Source: an uncultured Coriobacteriales bacterium (GTDB lineage: Bacteria; Actinomycetota; Coriobacteriia; Coriobacteriales; UMGS124). Taken from it: 11,699 bases of DNA. The stretch covers positions 1-11,699 of the forward strand of contig CAIFEU010000050.1 of assembly GCA_903789505.1 (NCBI GenBank), given 5' to 3'. The position numbers and the translations under genes are program-made. Shown piece after piece: positions 6,233 through 11,699 of this stretch (positions within the stretch are counted from its first letter, which is position 1; the number at the start of each line of letters is the position of its first letter). Under the pieces are notes generated by a model, which worked only from the letters and a program-made list of their open reading frames with translations, made no database searches and had not been told where the DNA came from.

Positions 6233-7552
6233 CTACTCAGAGTAGTTCAGGTTCTCGGCGGTCGTGATCGTCGTCGCGTTGCTGCCGTCGCTGGCGGAGT
6301 TGATGTCGTTGGTCGGATCGAGGTACTCGGAGTCGACGGGGGGCTTCTCGCCGGCGTCGACCATCGCCATCATCGACTGCCACTCCGCATCGTTGGAGAT
6401 CTCGTACCAGCCCCCGTTGATGTACTCGGAGGTGGTGGGGTTCATCGTGGAGTAGATGTCGGTCGAGGTGTCCATGTCGCGCATCGTCATGGCTAGGCTC
6501 AGGATCTGGTCGATGGTCAGGTCGGTCGTGATGTAGTTCGCGATCGTGTCGATGACCGAGATCATGGTCTGCGCGGACGACTGGAACAGCTGCGTCGCCA
6601 TTGCGGTGAGGAACAGGCGCTGGTGGGCGGCGCGATAGCGGTCGCCGTCGCCGAGGTAGTCGAACGCATGGCGCGAGCGGCACAGAATCAGCGCCTGGTC
6701 GCCGTTGAGCGTCTGGGTCCCCGCGTCGAGGTGTCCCATGAGGGGATCGTCGATCGTGTAGGGCACCGTGACCGTGACGCCGCCCATCGCGTCGGTGATG
6801 GCGGCGAGGCCGTCGATGTCGACCAGGGCGAAGTGGGAGATCGGGACGCCCGCGAAGTCAGAGACGACCTCGATGCACTTGGAGACGCCGCCCAACGGGT
6901 AGGCGGCGTTGATCTTCTGCTCCTTGCCGTCGATGGTAACGATCGTGTCGCGGTGGATCGACACGAGCGTGACGATCTTGTTGCCCGGGTCGACGCGCGT
7001 CAGGATCATGACGTCGGTGCGGAAGTAGCTGTCGCTGTCGCCGTACAGGTAGGACTCGTCGCCCTCGGTGCGGCTCTCGGACTTGTCGGTGCCGAGCAGC
7101 AGCATGTAGAAGGGCGTCGTGTCCTCCCAGTTGGCGGGCAGGTCGGTCGTGCTCTCCGACAGGCTCGAGGCGGCGCGTGCGCGCGCCTGCTCCTGCTGGG
7201 ACGCCAGCGCGGTCTTGGTGCTGTCGTCGACGCCCTGGTTCATGCGGCTGCCGACCGAGTTGACGAACGAGACGCCCCACACCGCGGTGCCCGCGACCGC
7301 GGAGACCGCCGCGACGCCCAGGGTGATGAAGACGCCGCGCGTGATGCCGCGCTTGCGGACGTTGCCCTGGTGCATGCGCGAGTAGCGCGAGTCAGAGCTC
7401 GACCGCGAGAAGTAGGCCGACCCGGCGTCGCGGCGAGCCTCGTGCGACTCGTTGGCGCCGCGCTCGCGCGGGCGGTGGGACCCCTCGTAGGAGTCCTGGC
7501 GGCCGTCGCGCTCCTGGCGGTCGGGGCGGTGCTGGTCTCGCGTGCTATGCAT
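6233..7552 (-). CDS. LytR-CpsA-Psr (LCP) family cell-wall glycopolymer ligase
   Basis: A 439-aa type II membrane protein. LCP enzymes move undecaprenyl-linked glycopolymers onto peptidoglycan (or onto proteins in some actinobacteria), acting outside the membrane. A charged, Arg/Ser/His-rich cytoplasmic head (1-70) precedes one membrane helix at about 73-97 and a spacer. The LCP domain (about 148-320) shows YMLLLGTD, R178 and D180 (FRTD), VSIHRDT with R201 and D202, KINAAYPLGG, and ITDAMGGVTVTV. An LCRSRHAFDYLGDGDRYRAAHQ block contributes conserved arginines. The usual SIPRDT is SIHRDT here, with His at 200. The C-terminus is acidic and Thr/Asn-rich. The ATG at 7552 is chosen for AGGAG seven to eleven bases ahead; the frame's 35-residue upstream extension lacks such support. 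It diverges from murI, and the wall theme fits. Confidence 0.93.
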   Translation of the reverse strand: MHSTRDQHRPDRQERDGRQDSYEGSHRPRERGANESHEARRDAGSAYFSRSSSDSRYSRMHQGNVRKRGITRGVFITLGVAAVSAVAGTAVWGVSFVNSVGSRMNQGVDDSTKTALASQQEQARARAASSLSESTTDLPANWEDTTPFYMLLLGTDKSESRTEGDESYLYGDSDSYFRTDVMILTRVDPGNKIVTLVSIHRDTIVTIDGKEQKINAAYPLGGVSKCIEVVSDFAGVPISHFALVDIDGLAAITDAMGGVTVTVPYTIDDPLMGHLDAGTQTLNGDQALILCRSRHAFDYLGDGDRYRAAHQRLFLTAMATQLFQSSAQTMISVIDTIANYITTDLTIDQILSLAMTMRDMDTSTDIYSTMNPTTSEYINGGWYEISNDAEWQSMMAMVDAGEKPPVDSEYLDPTNDINSASDGSNATTITTAENLNYSE

Positions 7553-7958
7553 ACGTCTCCTTCGTCGAGCTTCGGAAGGCACGGTGCGCCATCCGGACCA
7601 TGCGGCGACCGCCGCGGGGCGGTCGGGCGCCAGTCGGCGCGGTTTCCCACGGGACAAACCCTCATCCTACACGTCAAACCTGAGAGATATCTGTAAGCAT
7701 TGTCGCTCTCGGCCTGATTCAGCAAAACAGCGTGAACGCCGGTCCGGCCCCATTTGGCCAGCGTGGGGCGGGCGGGGATGTCGCGATATTGAGCGCCGGG
7801 GAAACGCGGGCGGTGCTGGGATACAATGGCGTCGCTCGCGCGTCGAGGAGACGCCGCGCGCGGCGCCACCCGCCGCGGCAGGCAGCCGCGACCGTGCCCC
7901 GCGACCAAGCACCATGACCCCGCGCCCGGCACCGGGGCGCAGAAGTGGACCGTCGACC
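7553..7958. other. 406-bp divergent control region between the LCP gene and murI
   Basis: No convincing gene is present. The interval must hold the LCP promoter (minus) and the murI promoter (plus). About 7670-7735 is visibly more AT-rich than the surroundings and contains an 8-bp palindrome AGATATCT and TTTGACG on the minus strand, which are possible promoter or operator elements. Near 7747-7769 a GCCCCA/TGGGGC pair could form a small stem. Only the murI -10 at 7822 is specific enough to list separately. Confidence 0.6.
7818..7827 (+). promoter_or_regulatory. Candidate murI -10 element
   Basis: GGGATACAAT contains TACAAT (7822-7827), five of six to TATAAT. No good -35 is found at 17-18 bases. 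Transcription would begin near 7834 and give a ~125-base leader before the chosen murI start. The same GGGATACA core occurs in the candidate ssrA promoter (5587-5594). Confidence 0.45.
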
Positions 7959-8897
7959 ATGAACTCCAACAACGTCCCGACCGAGCCCGCCGCCAAGCGC
8001 GAGGGCCTCTCTGCGGGCGACCCCATCGGCATCTTCGACTCCGGGATGGGTGGCCTCACCGTCGCCCGCGCCATCGTCGACGCGCTGCCCGACGAGTCGA
8101 TCATCTACATGGGCGACACCAAGCGCTGCCCGTACGGCGTGCGCACCAGGGAGGAGGTCAGCGAGTTCGTCCGCCAGATCGGGTTCTGGTTCATGCACCG
8201 CCACGTCAAGATGATTGTCATCGCGTGCAACACGGCGACCGCCTCCGCGCTGCCGATGGCGCAGCGAACCTTCGGCGTGCCCGTCATCGGGGTGATCGAG
8301 CCGGGGGCGCGTGCGGCGATCCAGGCGACGCGCAACGGGCGGGTCGGCGTCATCGCCACCCCGCTGACGATCCGCAGCGACTCCTACGCCGAGGCGATTC
8401 ACCAGTTCGACGCCGGCGTCTCGGTTGTCTCGCTCGCCACACCCGACTTCGTGCCCCTCGTGGAGGACGAGCTCTCGACCGGCGCCTACCTGCACGACGA
8501 CTGGCGCCACAACAACACGGTGTTCATGTCCGAGCAGGCGCGCTCCGTCGTGGGGCGCAGCCTGGAGCCTCTTCGGGGCAGCGGCATCGACACGCTCGTG
8601 CTCGGCTGCACGCACTACCCGCTGCTCGCGCCCGCGATTCGCGCGACGCTGGGTCCCGGCGTGCGTCTTGTCTCCTCGGCCGAGGAGACGACGCGCGAGC
8701 TCGTGGAGACGCTCGGGCGTCGCGGCCAGCTGGCGCCCGAGGGGTCGCCCGTGACCTATCGCTTCGCGACCACCGCCGACGACATCACGGCGTTCGCGGC
8801 CGCGGGCCAGTTCATCTTCGGCCGCACGCTCGACTCCATCGAGAAGGTCGGGACCGACGAGCTCGAACGGCTGGGGGCCAGCCGCCCCCGCGCGTGA
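7959..8897 (+). CDS. murI: Glutamate racemase
   Basis: Converts L-glutamate to D-glutamate for the peptidoglycan stem peptide, without a cofactor, by a two-cysteine acid/base mechanism in the cytoplasm. From the chosen start it is 312 aa. The first conserved block is GIFDSGMGGLTV (about 24-35, with catalytic-site Asp27). GDTKRCPYG follows, then IACNTATA with Cys90 and LGCTHYPLL with Cys217; both catalytic cysteines are present. Family members are usually about 265 aa, so the N-terminus carries about 20 extra residues and the C-terminus is also somewhat long. The start is uncertain. ATG 7959 has only a weak AGAAGTGG upstream, and the in-frame ATG 7914 has no ribosome-binding site and would add 15 proline/arginine-rich residues. 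rph follows after a 25-base gap, so murI-rph-rdgB is probably one transcript. Confidence 0.95.
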   Translation: MNSNNVPTEPAAKREGLSAGDPIGIFDSGMGGLTVARAIVDALPDESIIYMGDTKRCPYGVRTREEVSEFVRQIGFWFMHRHVKMIVIACNTATASALPMAQRTFGVPVIGVIEPGARAAIQATRNGRVGVIATPLTIRSDSYAEAIHQFDAGVSVVSLATPDFVPLVEDELSTGAYLHDDWRHNNTVFMSEQARSVVGRSLEPLRGSGIDTLVLGCTHYPLLAPAIRATLGPGVRLVSSAEETTRELVETLGRRGQLAPEGSPVTYRFATTADDITAFAAAGQFIFGRTLDSIEKVGTDELERLGASRPRA

Positions 8898-8922
8898 GGC
8901 ACATGACGAAAGGAAGGAAGAC

Positions 8923-9687
8923 ATGACCAAGCCCACAGAACCCAACCCCGCCGAGGAGCACCTCGCGCTGAGCCGCTCGGGCGGGCGGCGCGAGGACCAG
9001 ATGCGCCCGGTCACGCTCACGCGCGGGGTGCTGCCGCACGCGCTGGGCTCGTGCGAGGTGGCGTTCGGGGAGACGCGCGTGCTGTGCGCCGCCTCCATCG
9101 AGCCGGGGGTGCCCGGCTGGCGCGCGCACGACCACGCCGGGTGGGTGACGGCCGAGTACGCCATGCTCCCCTGCTCGACGACGACGCGCTCGCGCCGGGA
9201 GCGCGCGACCCGCAAGGGCCGCTCGATGGAGATTGAGCGCCTGGTGGGCCGCTCCCTGCGGGCGGTCTGCAACCTCAAGGCGCTGGGCGAGTACACGGTG
9301 ACGGTGGACTGCGACGTGGTCAACGCCGACGGCGGCACGCGCACTGCCTCGGTCACGGGCGCCTGGGTCGCGCTGCACGACGCGCTGATGGCCTACGTCG
9401 ACGCCAAGAAGATCGCGCGGCTGCCGCTGACCGATCAGGTCGTCGCCGTCTCGGTGGGGATGGTGAGCGGCCGCGTCGTCTGCGACCTGGACTATGCCGA
9501 GGACTCGAGCGCCGAGGTCGACATGAACCTGGTCGTCACCGGCAGTCACGAGTTCGTCGAGGTCCAGGGCACCGGCGAGCGCACTCCCTTCTCGCGCGAG
9601 AAGCTCGGCGAGCTGCTCGACGTGGCGGGCCCCAGCGTCGACGCGCTGCTCCGCGCCCAGGACGAGTGCGTGGGATGGAGTGACTAG
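8923..9687 (+). CDS. rph: Ribonuclease PH
   Basis: A phosphate-dependent exoribonuclease that trims the 3' ends of tRNA precursors; the active enzyme is a ring of six subunits. The 254-aa sequence has the family signature almost throughout: GGRREDQMRPV (20-30), GSCEVAFGETRVLCAA (42-57), GWVTAEYAMLP (73-83) and the arginine-rich RSRRERATRKGR (89-100). EIERLVGRSLRAV (103-115), DCDVVNADGGTRTASVTGA (129-147) with the phosphate-binding GTR at 138-140, and an acidic LDYAEDSSAEVDMN block that binds metal complete it. The first 18 residues are a slight extension. The ATG at 8923 follows AAGGAAGGAAG; an ATG at 8903 is out of frame. rdgB begins two bases after the stop. Confidence 0.97.
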   Translation: MTKPTEPNPAEEHLALSRSGGRREDQMRPVTLTRGVLPHALGSCEVAFGETRVLCAASIEPGVPGWRAHDHAGWVTAEYAMLPCSTTTRSRRERATRKGRSMEIERLVGRSLRAVCNLKALGEYTVTVDCDVVNADGGTRTASVTGAWVALHDALMAYVDAKKIARLPLTDQVVAVSVGMVSGRVVCDLDYAEDSSAEVDMNLVVTGSHEFVEVQGTGERTPFSREKLGELLDVAGPSVDALLRAQDECVGWSD

Positions 9688-9689
9688 CG

Positions 9690-10316
9690 ATGGCCGAACG
9701 GGACGGGCTGCGCGACGCGGGGGCGTACACGGTCGTCGTCGCGACCGGGAACGCCCACAAGGTGGTCGAGATCGAGGCGATCCTCTCCGGCGCCATGCCG
9801 GGGGCGCGGTTCGTGCGCGTCGGAGACCTCGGGGGCTTCCCCGAGCCCGAGGAGACGGGCACGACCTTCGAGGAGAACGCGCTGATCAAGGCGCGCGCCG
9901 CCCACGCGGCGACCGGGCTGCCGGCGATTGCGGACGACTCCGGGCTCGCGGTCGACGCTCTGGGCGGCGAGCCGGGGGTGTACTCGGCGCGCTACAGCGG
10001 GGTGCACGGCGACGACGCCGCGAACAACGCCAAGCTGCTCGCCAACCTCGCCGGCGTGGCCGATGAGGCGCGCACCGCGCGCTTCGTCAGCTGCGTCGCC
10101 TTGGTCGACGACGACCGCGAGCTGACGGCGACGGGCAGCTGCGAGGGCAGGGTCGCCCGGGAGCCGCGCGGCGAGAATGGCTTCGGGTACGACCCGCTGT
10201 TCCTGCCCGACGCCACCCCCGGCAGGACGATGGCCGAGCTCACCGCCGCGGAGAAGAACGCCATCTCGCACCGCTTCCACGCGCTGGAGAAGCTCTGCGA
10301 GCTCCTGCGCGGGTAG
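9690..10316 (+). CDS. rdgB: dITP/XTP pyrophosphatase (RdgB/HAM1 family)
   Basis: Hydrolyses deaminated purine nucleoside triphosphates (dITP, ITP, XTP) to monophosphates, keeping them out of DNA and RNA. The protein is 208 aa, the usual size. Motifs in order: ATGNAHKVVEIEAIL (18-32), TTFEENALIKA (58-68), IADDSGLAVDAL (80-91) with the metal/base-site acidic residues, GVYSARYSG (96-104), GFGYDPLF (164-171), and AEKNAISHR (187-195). About 12 residues precede the first strand. GGAG (9677-9680) lies inside the end of rph, nine bases before the ATG, and the stop-start gap is only two bases, so translation is likely coupled to rph. Adjacent rph and rdgB genes are common in Gram-positive bacteria. 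Confidence 0.97.
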   Translation: MAERDGLRDAGAYTVVVATGNAHKVVEIEAILSGAMPGARFVRVGDLGGFPEPEETGTTFEENALIKARAAHAATGLPAIADDSGLAVDALGGEPGVYSARYSGVHGDDAANNAKLLANLAGVADEARTARFVSCVALVDDDRELTATGSCEGRVAREPRGENGFGYDPLFLPDATPGRTMAELTAAEKNAISHRFHALEKLCELLRG

Positions 10317-10361
10317 CCGCGCCGCGGCGGGGCGCCGCACGAGCGGGCGGGGCGGGGGCGC

Positions 10362-10811
10362 CTAGGCGAGGTCGTCGGTGTCGACCCAGATGGTGTACGG
10401 CCCGTCGTTGACGAGGCTCACCTGCATGTCGGCGCCGAAGACGCCGGTCTGGACGTCGCCCAGGTCCGCGCGCACGAGCGCGCAGAACGCCTCGTACAGC
10501 GCGCTCGCCTGCGGGCCGGGGGCGGCGTCGGAGTAGGAGGGGCGCCGCCCCCGGCGGACCGAGGCGTAGAGCGTGAACTGGCTCACGACCAGCACCGACC
10601 CGCCCACGTCGGCGAGCGTCAGGTCTGCGCGGCCCCGCTCGTCGTCGAACATGCGCAGATCGCGCAGCTTGCGCCACAGCTTGACCGCCCGCTCCTCGGT
10701 GTCGTCGCGCGCGACCCCAAGCAGCACCACCATGCCGCGCCCTATAGATCCCACCGAACGACCCTCCACGCTCACGCTCGCACGGGTGACGCGCTGAACG
10801 AGTGCCCGCAT
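10362..10811 (-). CDS. dtd: D-aminoacyl-tRNA deacylase
   Basis: Removes D-amino acids (and glycine mischarged on tRNA-Ala) from tRNA, a proofreading step in the cytoplasm; the enzyme is a homodimer. The 149-aa sequence begins with the characteristic MRALVQRVTRASVSVEG. It then shows GMVVLLGVARDD (26-37), KLRDLRMF (48-55), and both active-site signatures: SQFTLY at 77-82 and NDGPYT at 135-140, the cross-subunit cis Gly-Pro motif. The length is normal. The start at 10811 is chosen because GGGAGGT lies seven bases ahead; the frame continues upstream without a start supported by homology. It converges on rdgB with a 45-base GC-rich gap. Its 5' leader contains two adjacent perfect inverted repeats. 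Confidence 0.97.
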   Translation of the reverse strand: MRALVQRVTRASVSVEGRSVGSIGRGMVVLLGVARDDTEERAVKLWRKLRDLRMFDDERGRADLTLADVGGSVLVVSQFTLYASVRRGRRPSYSDAAPGPQASALYEAFCALVRADLGDVQTGVFGADMQVSLVNDGPYTIWVDTDDLA

Positions 10812-10868
10812 GCGCCCGACCTCCCTGTCCGCCGCCGTCGTCGCGCCCCGCCCCGTCCCGCGCCACCT

Positions 10869-10916
10869 GGGTGCCGGGTGCGGCACCCGCGGTGCGACGA
10901 GGGGAGGCCGCACCGC
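10869..10916. repeat. Two abutting perfect inverted repeats upstream of dtd
   Basis: The first palindrome pairs 10869-10876 (GGGTGCCG) with 10881-10888 (CGGCACCC) around a 4-base loop. The second begins at the next base and pairs 10889-10896 (GCGGTGCG) with 10909-10916 (CGCACCGC) around a 12-base loop. All 16 base pairs are perfect and both share a GGTGC/GCACC core. They lie at or just after the predicted dtd transcription start, so an operator or leader hairpins are possible. Confidence 0.75.
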
Positions 10917-10919
10917 ACG

Positions 10920-10925
10920 ACTATA
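10920..10925 (-). promoter_or_regulatory. Candidate dtd -10 element
   Basis: ACTATA on the plus strand reads TATAGT on the minus strand, five of six to consensus, standing out in very GC-rich sequence. The predicted start is near 10913, about 100 bases before the dtd ATG. No -35 match is visible at the usual distance. Confidence 0.45.
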
Positions 10926-11017
10926 CCCGCGCCCGCCGACGGGGCCGCGCGCCTCGGGCCAATTGTGGGAACTTTACCGCAGGTGCTTCCGACGTCCGTC
11001 CCTCGCCTGGCACGCCC

Positions 11018-11023
11018 TATAAT
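11018..11023 (+). promoter_or_regulatory. Candidate superoxide reductase -10 element
   Basis: A perfect TATAAT in a GC-rich region, reading toward the superoxide reductase gene, with a predicted start near 11030 and a leader of about 105 bases. There is no recognisable -35 at 16-18 bases, so an activator or a non-standard -35 may be involved. Confidence 0.6.
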
Positions 11024-11135
11024 GTGAGCGAAGCACTGTGATTTGGCTCGCGCAATCGCGTTATGCAGGCAAGGCCGTACGCGGCGCGGCAGCCGCCGTG
11101 CCGTGCGATGCTTCAACCAGGAGAGGAGACCCACG

Positions 11136-11516
11136 ATGTCCCAGGTCAAGTTCTACCGCTGCAACGAGTGCGGCAACCTTCTCGTCACGGTCAAGGACGC
11201 CGGCCCCAACCCGGTGTGCTGCGGCACGAAGATGGAGCTGCTGGTCGCGAATTCGACCGACGCCGCGCAGGAGAAGCACGTCCCGGTCGTCACCAAGCTC
11301 AACGACGACCACACGATTGAGGTCACGGTCGGTTCGGTTGCCCATCCGATGACCGAGGAGCACTACATCGAGTGGGTCGCGCTGGTCTCCGAGGGCCGCA
11401 CCGACATCCACTACCTCAAGCCGGGCGAGGAGCCCAAGACTCGCTTCCGCACCGTCGAGCACGGCGAGGTGTTCGCGTACTGCAACCTCCACGGGCTGTG
11501 GAAGACCGAGTTCTAG
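11136..11516 (+). CDS. dfx: Desulfoferrodoxin (two-iron superoxide reductase)
   Basis: Reduces superoxide to hydrogen peroxide without making oxygen, in the cytoplasm of anaerobes, using electrons usually supplied by rubredoxin. The protein is 126 aa, the normal size of the two-iron class. The N-terminal desulforedoxin domain has iron ligands C9, C12, C28 and C29. The C-terminal catalytic centre has the expected four histidines and one cysteine: H48 (in EKHVPV with Lys47), H70 and H76 (in AHPMTEEHYIEW), C116 and H119 (in AYCNLHGLW). All ligands are intact. The ATG at 11136 follows GGAGAGGAG at a normal distance. It is probably a single-gene transcript from the TATAAT at 11018. The rubredoxin fusion at 3859 is a plausible electron donor. 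Confidence 0.97.
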   Translation: MSQVKFYRCNECGNLLVTVKDAGPNPVCCGTKMELLVANSTDAAQEKHVPVVTKLNDDHTIEVTVGSVAHPMTEEHYIEWVALVSEGRTDIHYLKPGEEPKTRFRTVEHGEVFAYCNLHGLWKTEF

Positions 11517-11522
11517 CGCTTG

Positions 11523-11583
11523 CCTCGAACCCCGTGGGAGGGCGTGCCGGCGATTTTCACGTGCCCGCCCTCCCAGGTCGAGG
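11523..11583 (+). terminator. Two-tier stem-loop after the superoxide reductase gene
   Basis: Inner arms 11535-11544 (TGGGAGGGCG) and 11566-11575 (CGCCCTCCCA) are a perfect 10-bp match. Outer arms 11523-11528 (CCTCGA) and 11578-11583 (TCGAGG) add six more. It starts seven bases after the stop codon. No T-tract follows, so it may act as a non-canonical terminator or 3'-end stabiliser. Confidence 0.55.
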
Positions 11584-11619
11584 AAATGGCGTCATGTGGG
11601 GCCGCGTCGCCCCCGATGA

Positions 11620-11699
11620 GGGGCGGGGCGGCCCGTGTGGGGGGCGGCCGGGGGGGGGGGCCTGCGGGGCGGGGGCCCCCCGGCCCGCGCGGGGGGGGG
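11620..11699. other. Extreme G-rich end, probably low-quality contig edge
   Basis: The last 80 bases are mostly G with runs of up to eleven, unlike any other noncoding stretch here. No gene or coherent structure is visible. Homopolymer runs at a sequence edge are typical of read-end error, so nothing should be built on this part. Confidence 0.6.

Larger units (their letters stand above)
10812..11135. other. 324-bp divergent control region between dtd and the superoxide reductase gene
   Basis: No gene is supported here. Reading toward dtd it holds a TATAGT-type -10 and two adjacent palindromes. Reading toward the superoxide reductase gene it holds a perfect TATAAT -10 and a ~105-base leader. 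The leader contains small hairpins at 11049-11060 (CGCG arms) and 11083-11102 (8-base arms, one G-T). Between the two promoters (about 10926-11010) I see only the motif GGGAACTTT at 10968-10976. Confidence 0.6.

Noticed and set aside
6623..7696. Plus-strand open frame of 357 codons antisense to the LCP gene
   Set aside because: Its composition is Val/Ala/Asp/Arg-repetitive, with no recognisable domain. The LCP frame on the other strand has clear motifs and a ribosome-binding site.
7719..9356. Minus-strand open frame of 545 codons across murI and rph
   Set aside because: It is antisense to two well-recognised genes and has Arg/Ala/Gly-rich composition without family motifs. High third-position GC commonly leaves such frames open.
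10324..10338. GCGGCG-GGG-CGCCGC hairpin between rdgB and dtd as a terminator
   Set aside because: It has only six base pairs, a three-base loop and no T-tract, in a stretch of nearly pure GC where such stems arise by chance.
1..11699. CRISPR arrays, transposons, prophage genes, defence systems, tRNA or rRNA genes
   Set aside because: None was seen. There are no spaced direct repeats, transposase or integrase motifs, or tRNA cloverleaf other than the tRNA-like part of tmRNA. The window reads as core chromosome.

Overview
The window is a GC-rich (roughly 70% by eye), gene-dense bacterial segment. The gene set points to an anaerobic, Gram-positive, high-GC actinobacterium. It has a two-iron superoxide reductase, a flavin-reductase/rubredoxin fusion, a LytR-CpsA-Psr wall protein, and an rnr/smpB/ssrA trans-translation cluster. 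The class Coriobacteriia (for example Olsenella/Atopobium/Collinsella relatives) is the best guess. This rests on gene content and composition only, not on a database match.

Layout. Positions 2-259 hold the tail of an unidentified gene. A tightly packed plus-strand operon follows: RNase R (266-2386), a TPR protein (2425-3279), SmpB (3282-3809) and a flavin reductase-rubredoxin fusion (3859-4590). A patatin-like hydrolase lies convergently on the minus strand (4655-5542). The tmRNA gene ssrA (5664-6020) is transcribed divergently from it and ends in a strong intrinsic terminator. An LCP-family protein (6233-7552, minus) comes next, with its own terminator-like hairpin. A 406-bp divergent control region then leads to murI (7959-8897), rph (8923-9687) and rdgB (9690-10316). 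dtd (10362-10811, minus) converges on rdgB. A 324-bp divergent promoter region separates dtd from a superoxide reductase gene (11136-11516). The last ~80 bases are extremely G-rich and look like poor-quality contig end.

How the genes fit together. RNase R, SmpB and tmRNA are the core of trans-translation: rescue of stalled ribosomes and decay of the faulty mRNA. They are grouped here with an uncharacterised TPR gene embedded between rnr and smpB. The rubredoxin fusion and the superoxide reductase are both oxygen-defence electron-transfer proteins and may be redox partners. murI, rph and rdgB form a housekeeping cluster for peptidoglycan precursor supply, tRNA 3' end processing and nucleotide-pool cleaning.

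I found no mobile element, CRISPR array, tRNA, rRNA or defence island. The least ordinary signals are the TPR gene inside the trans-translation cluster, a perfect inverted repeat across the tmRNA resume region, and two abutting perfect palindromes in front of dtd.
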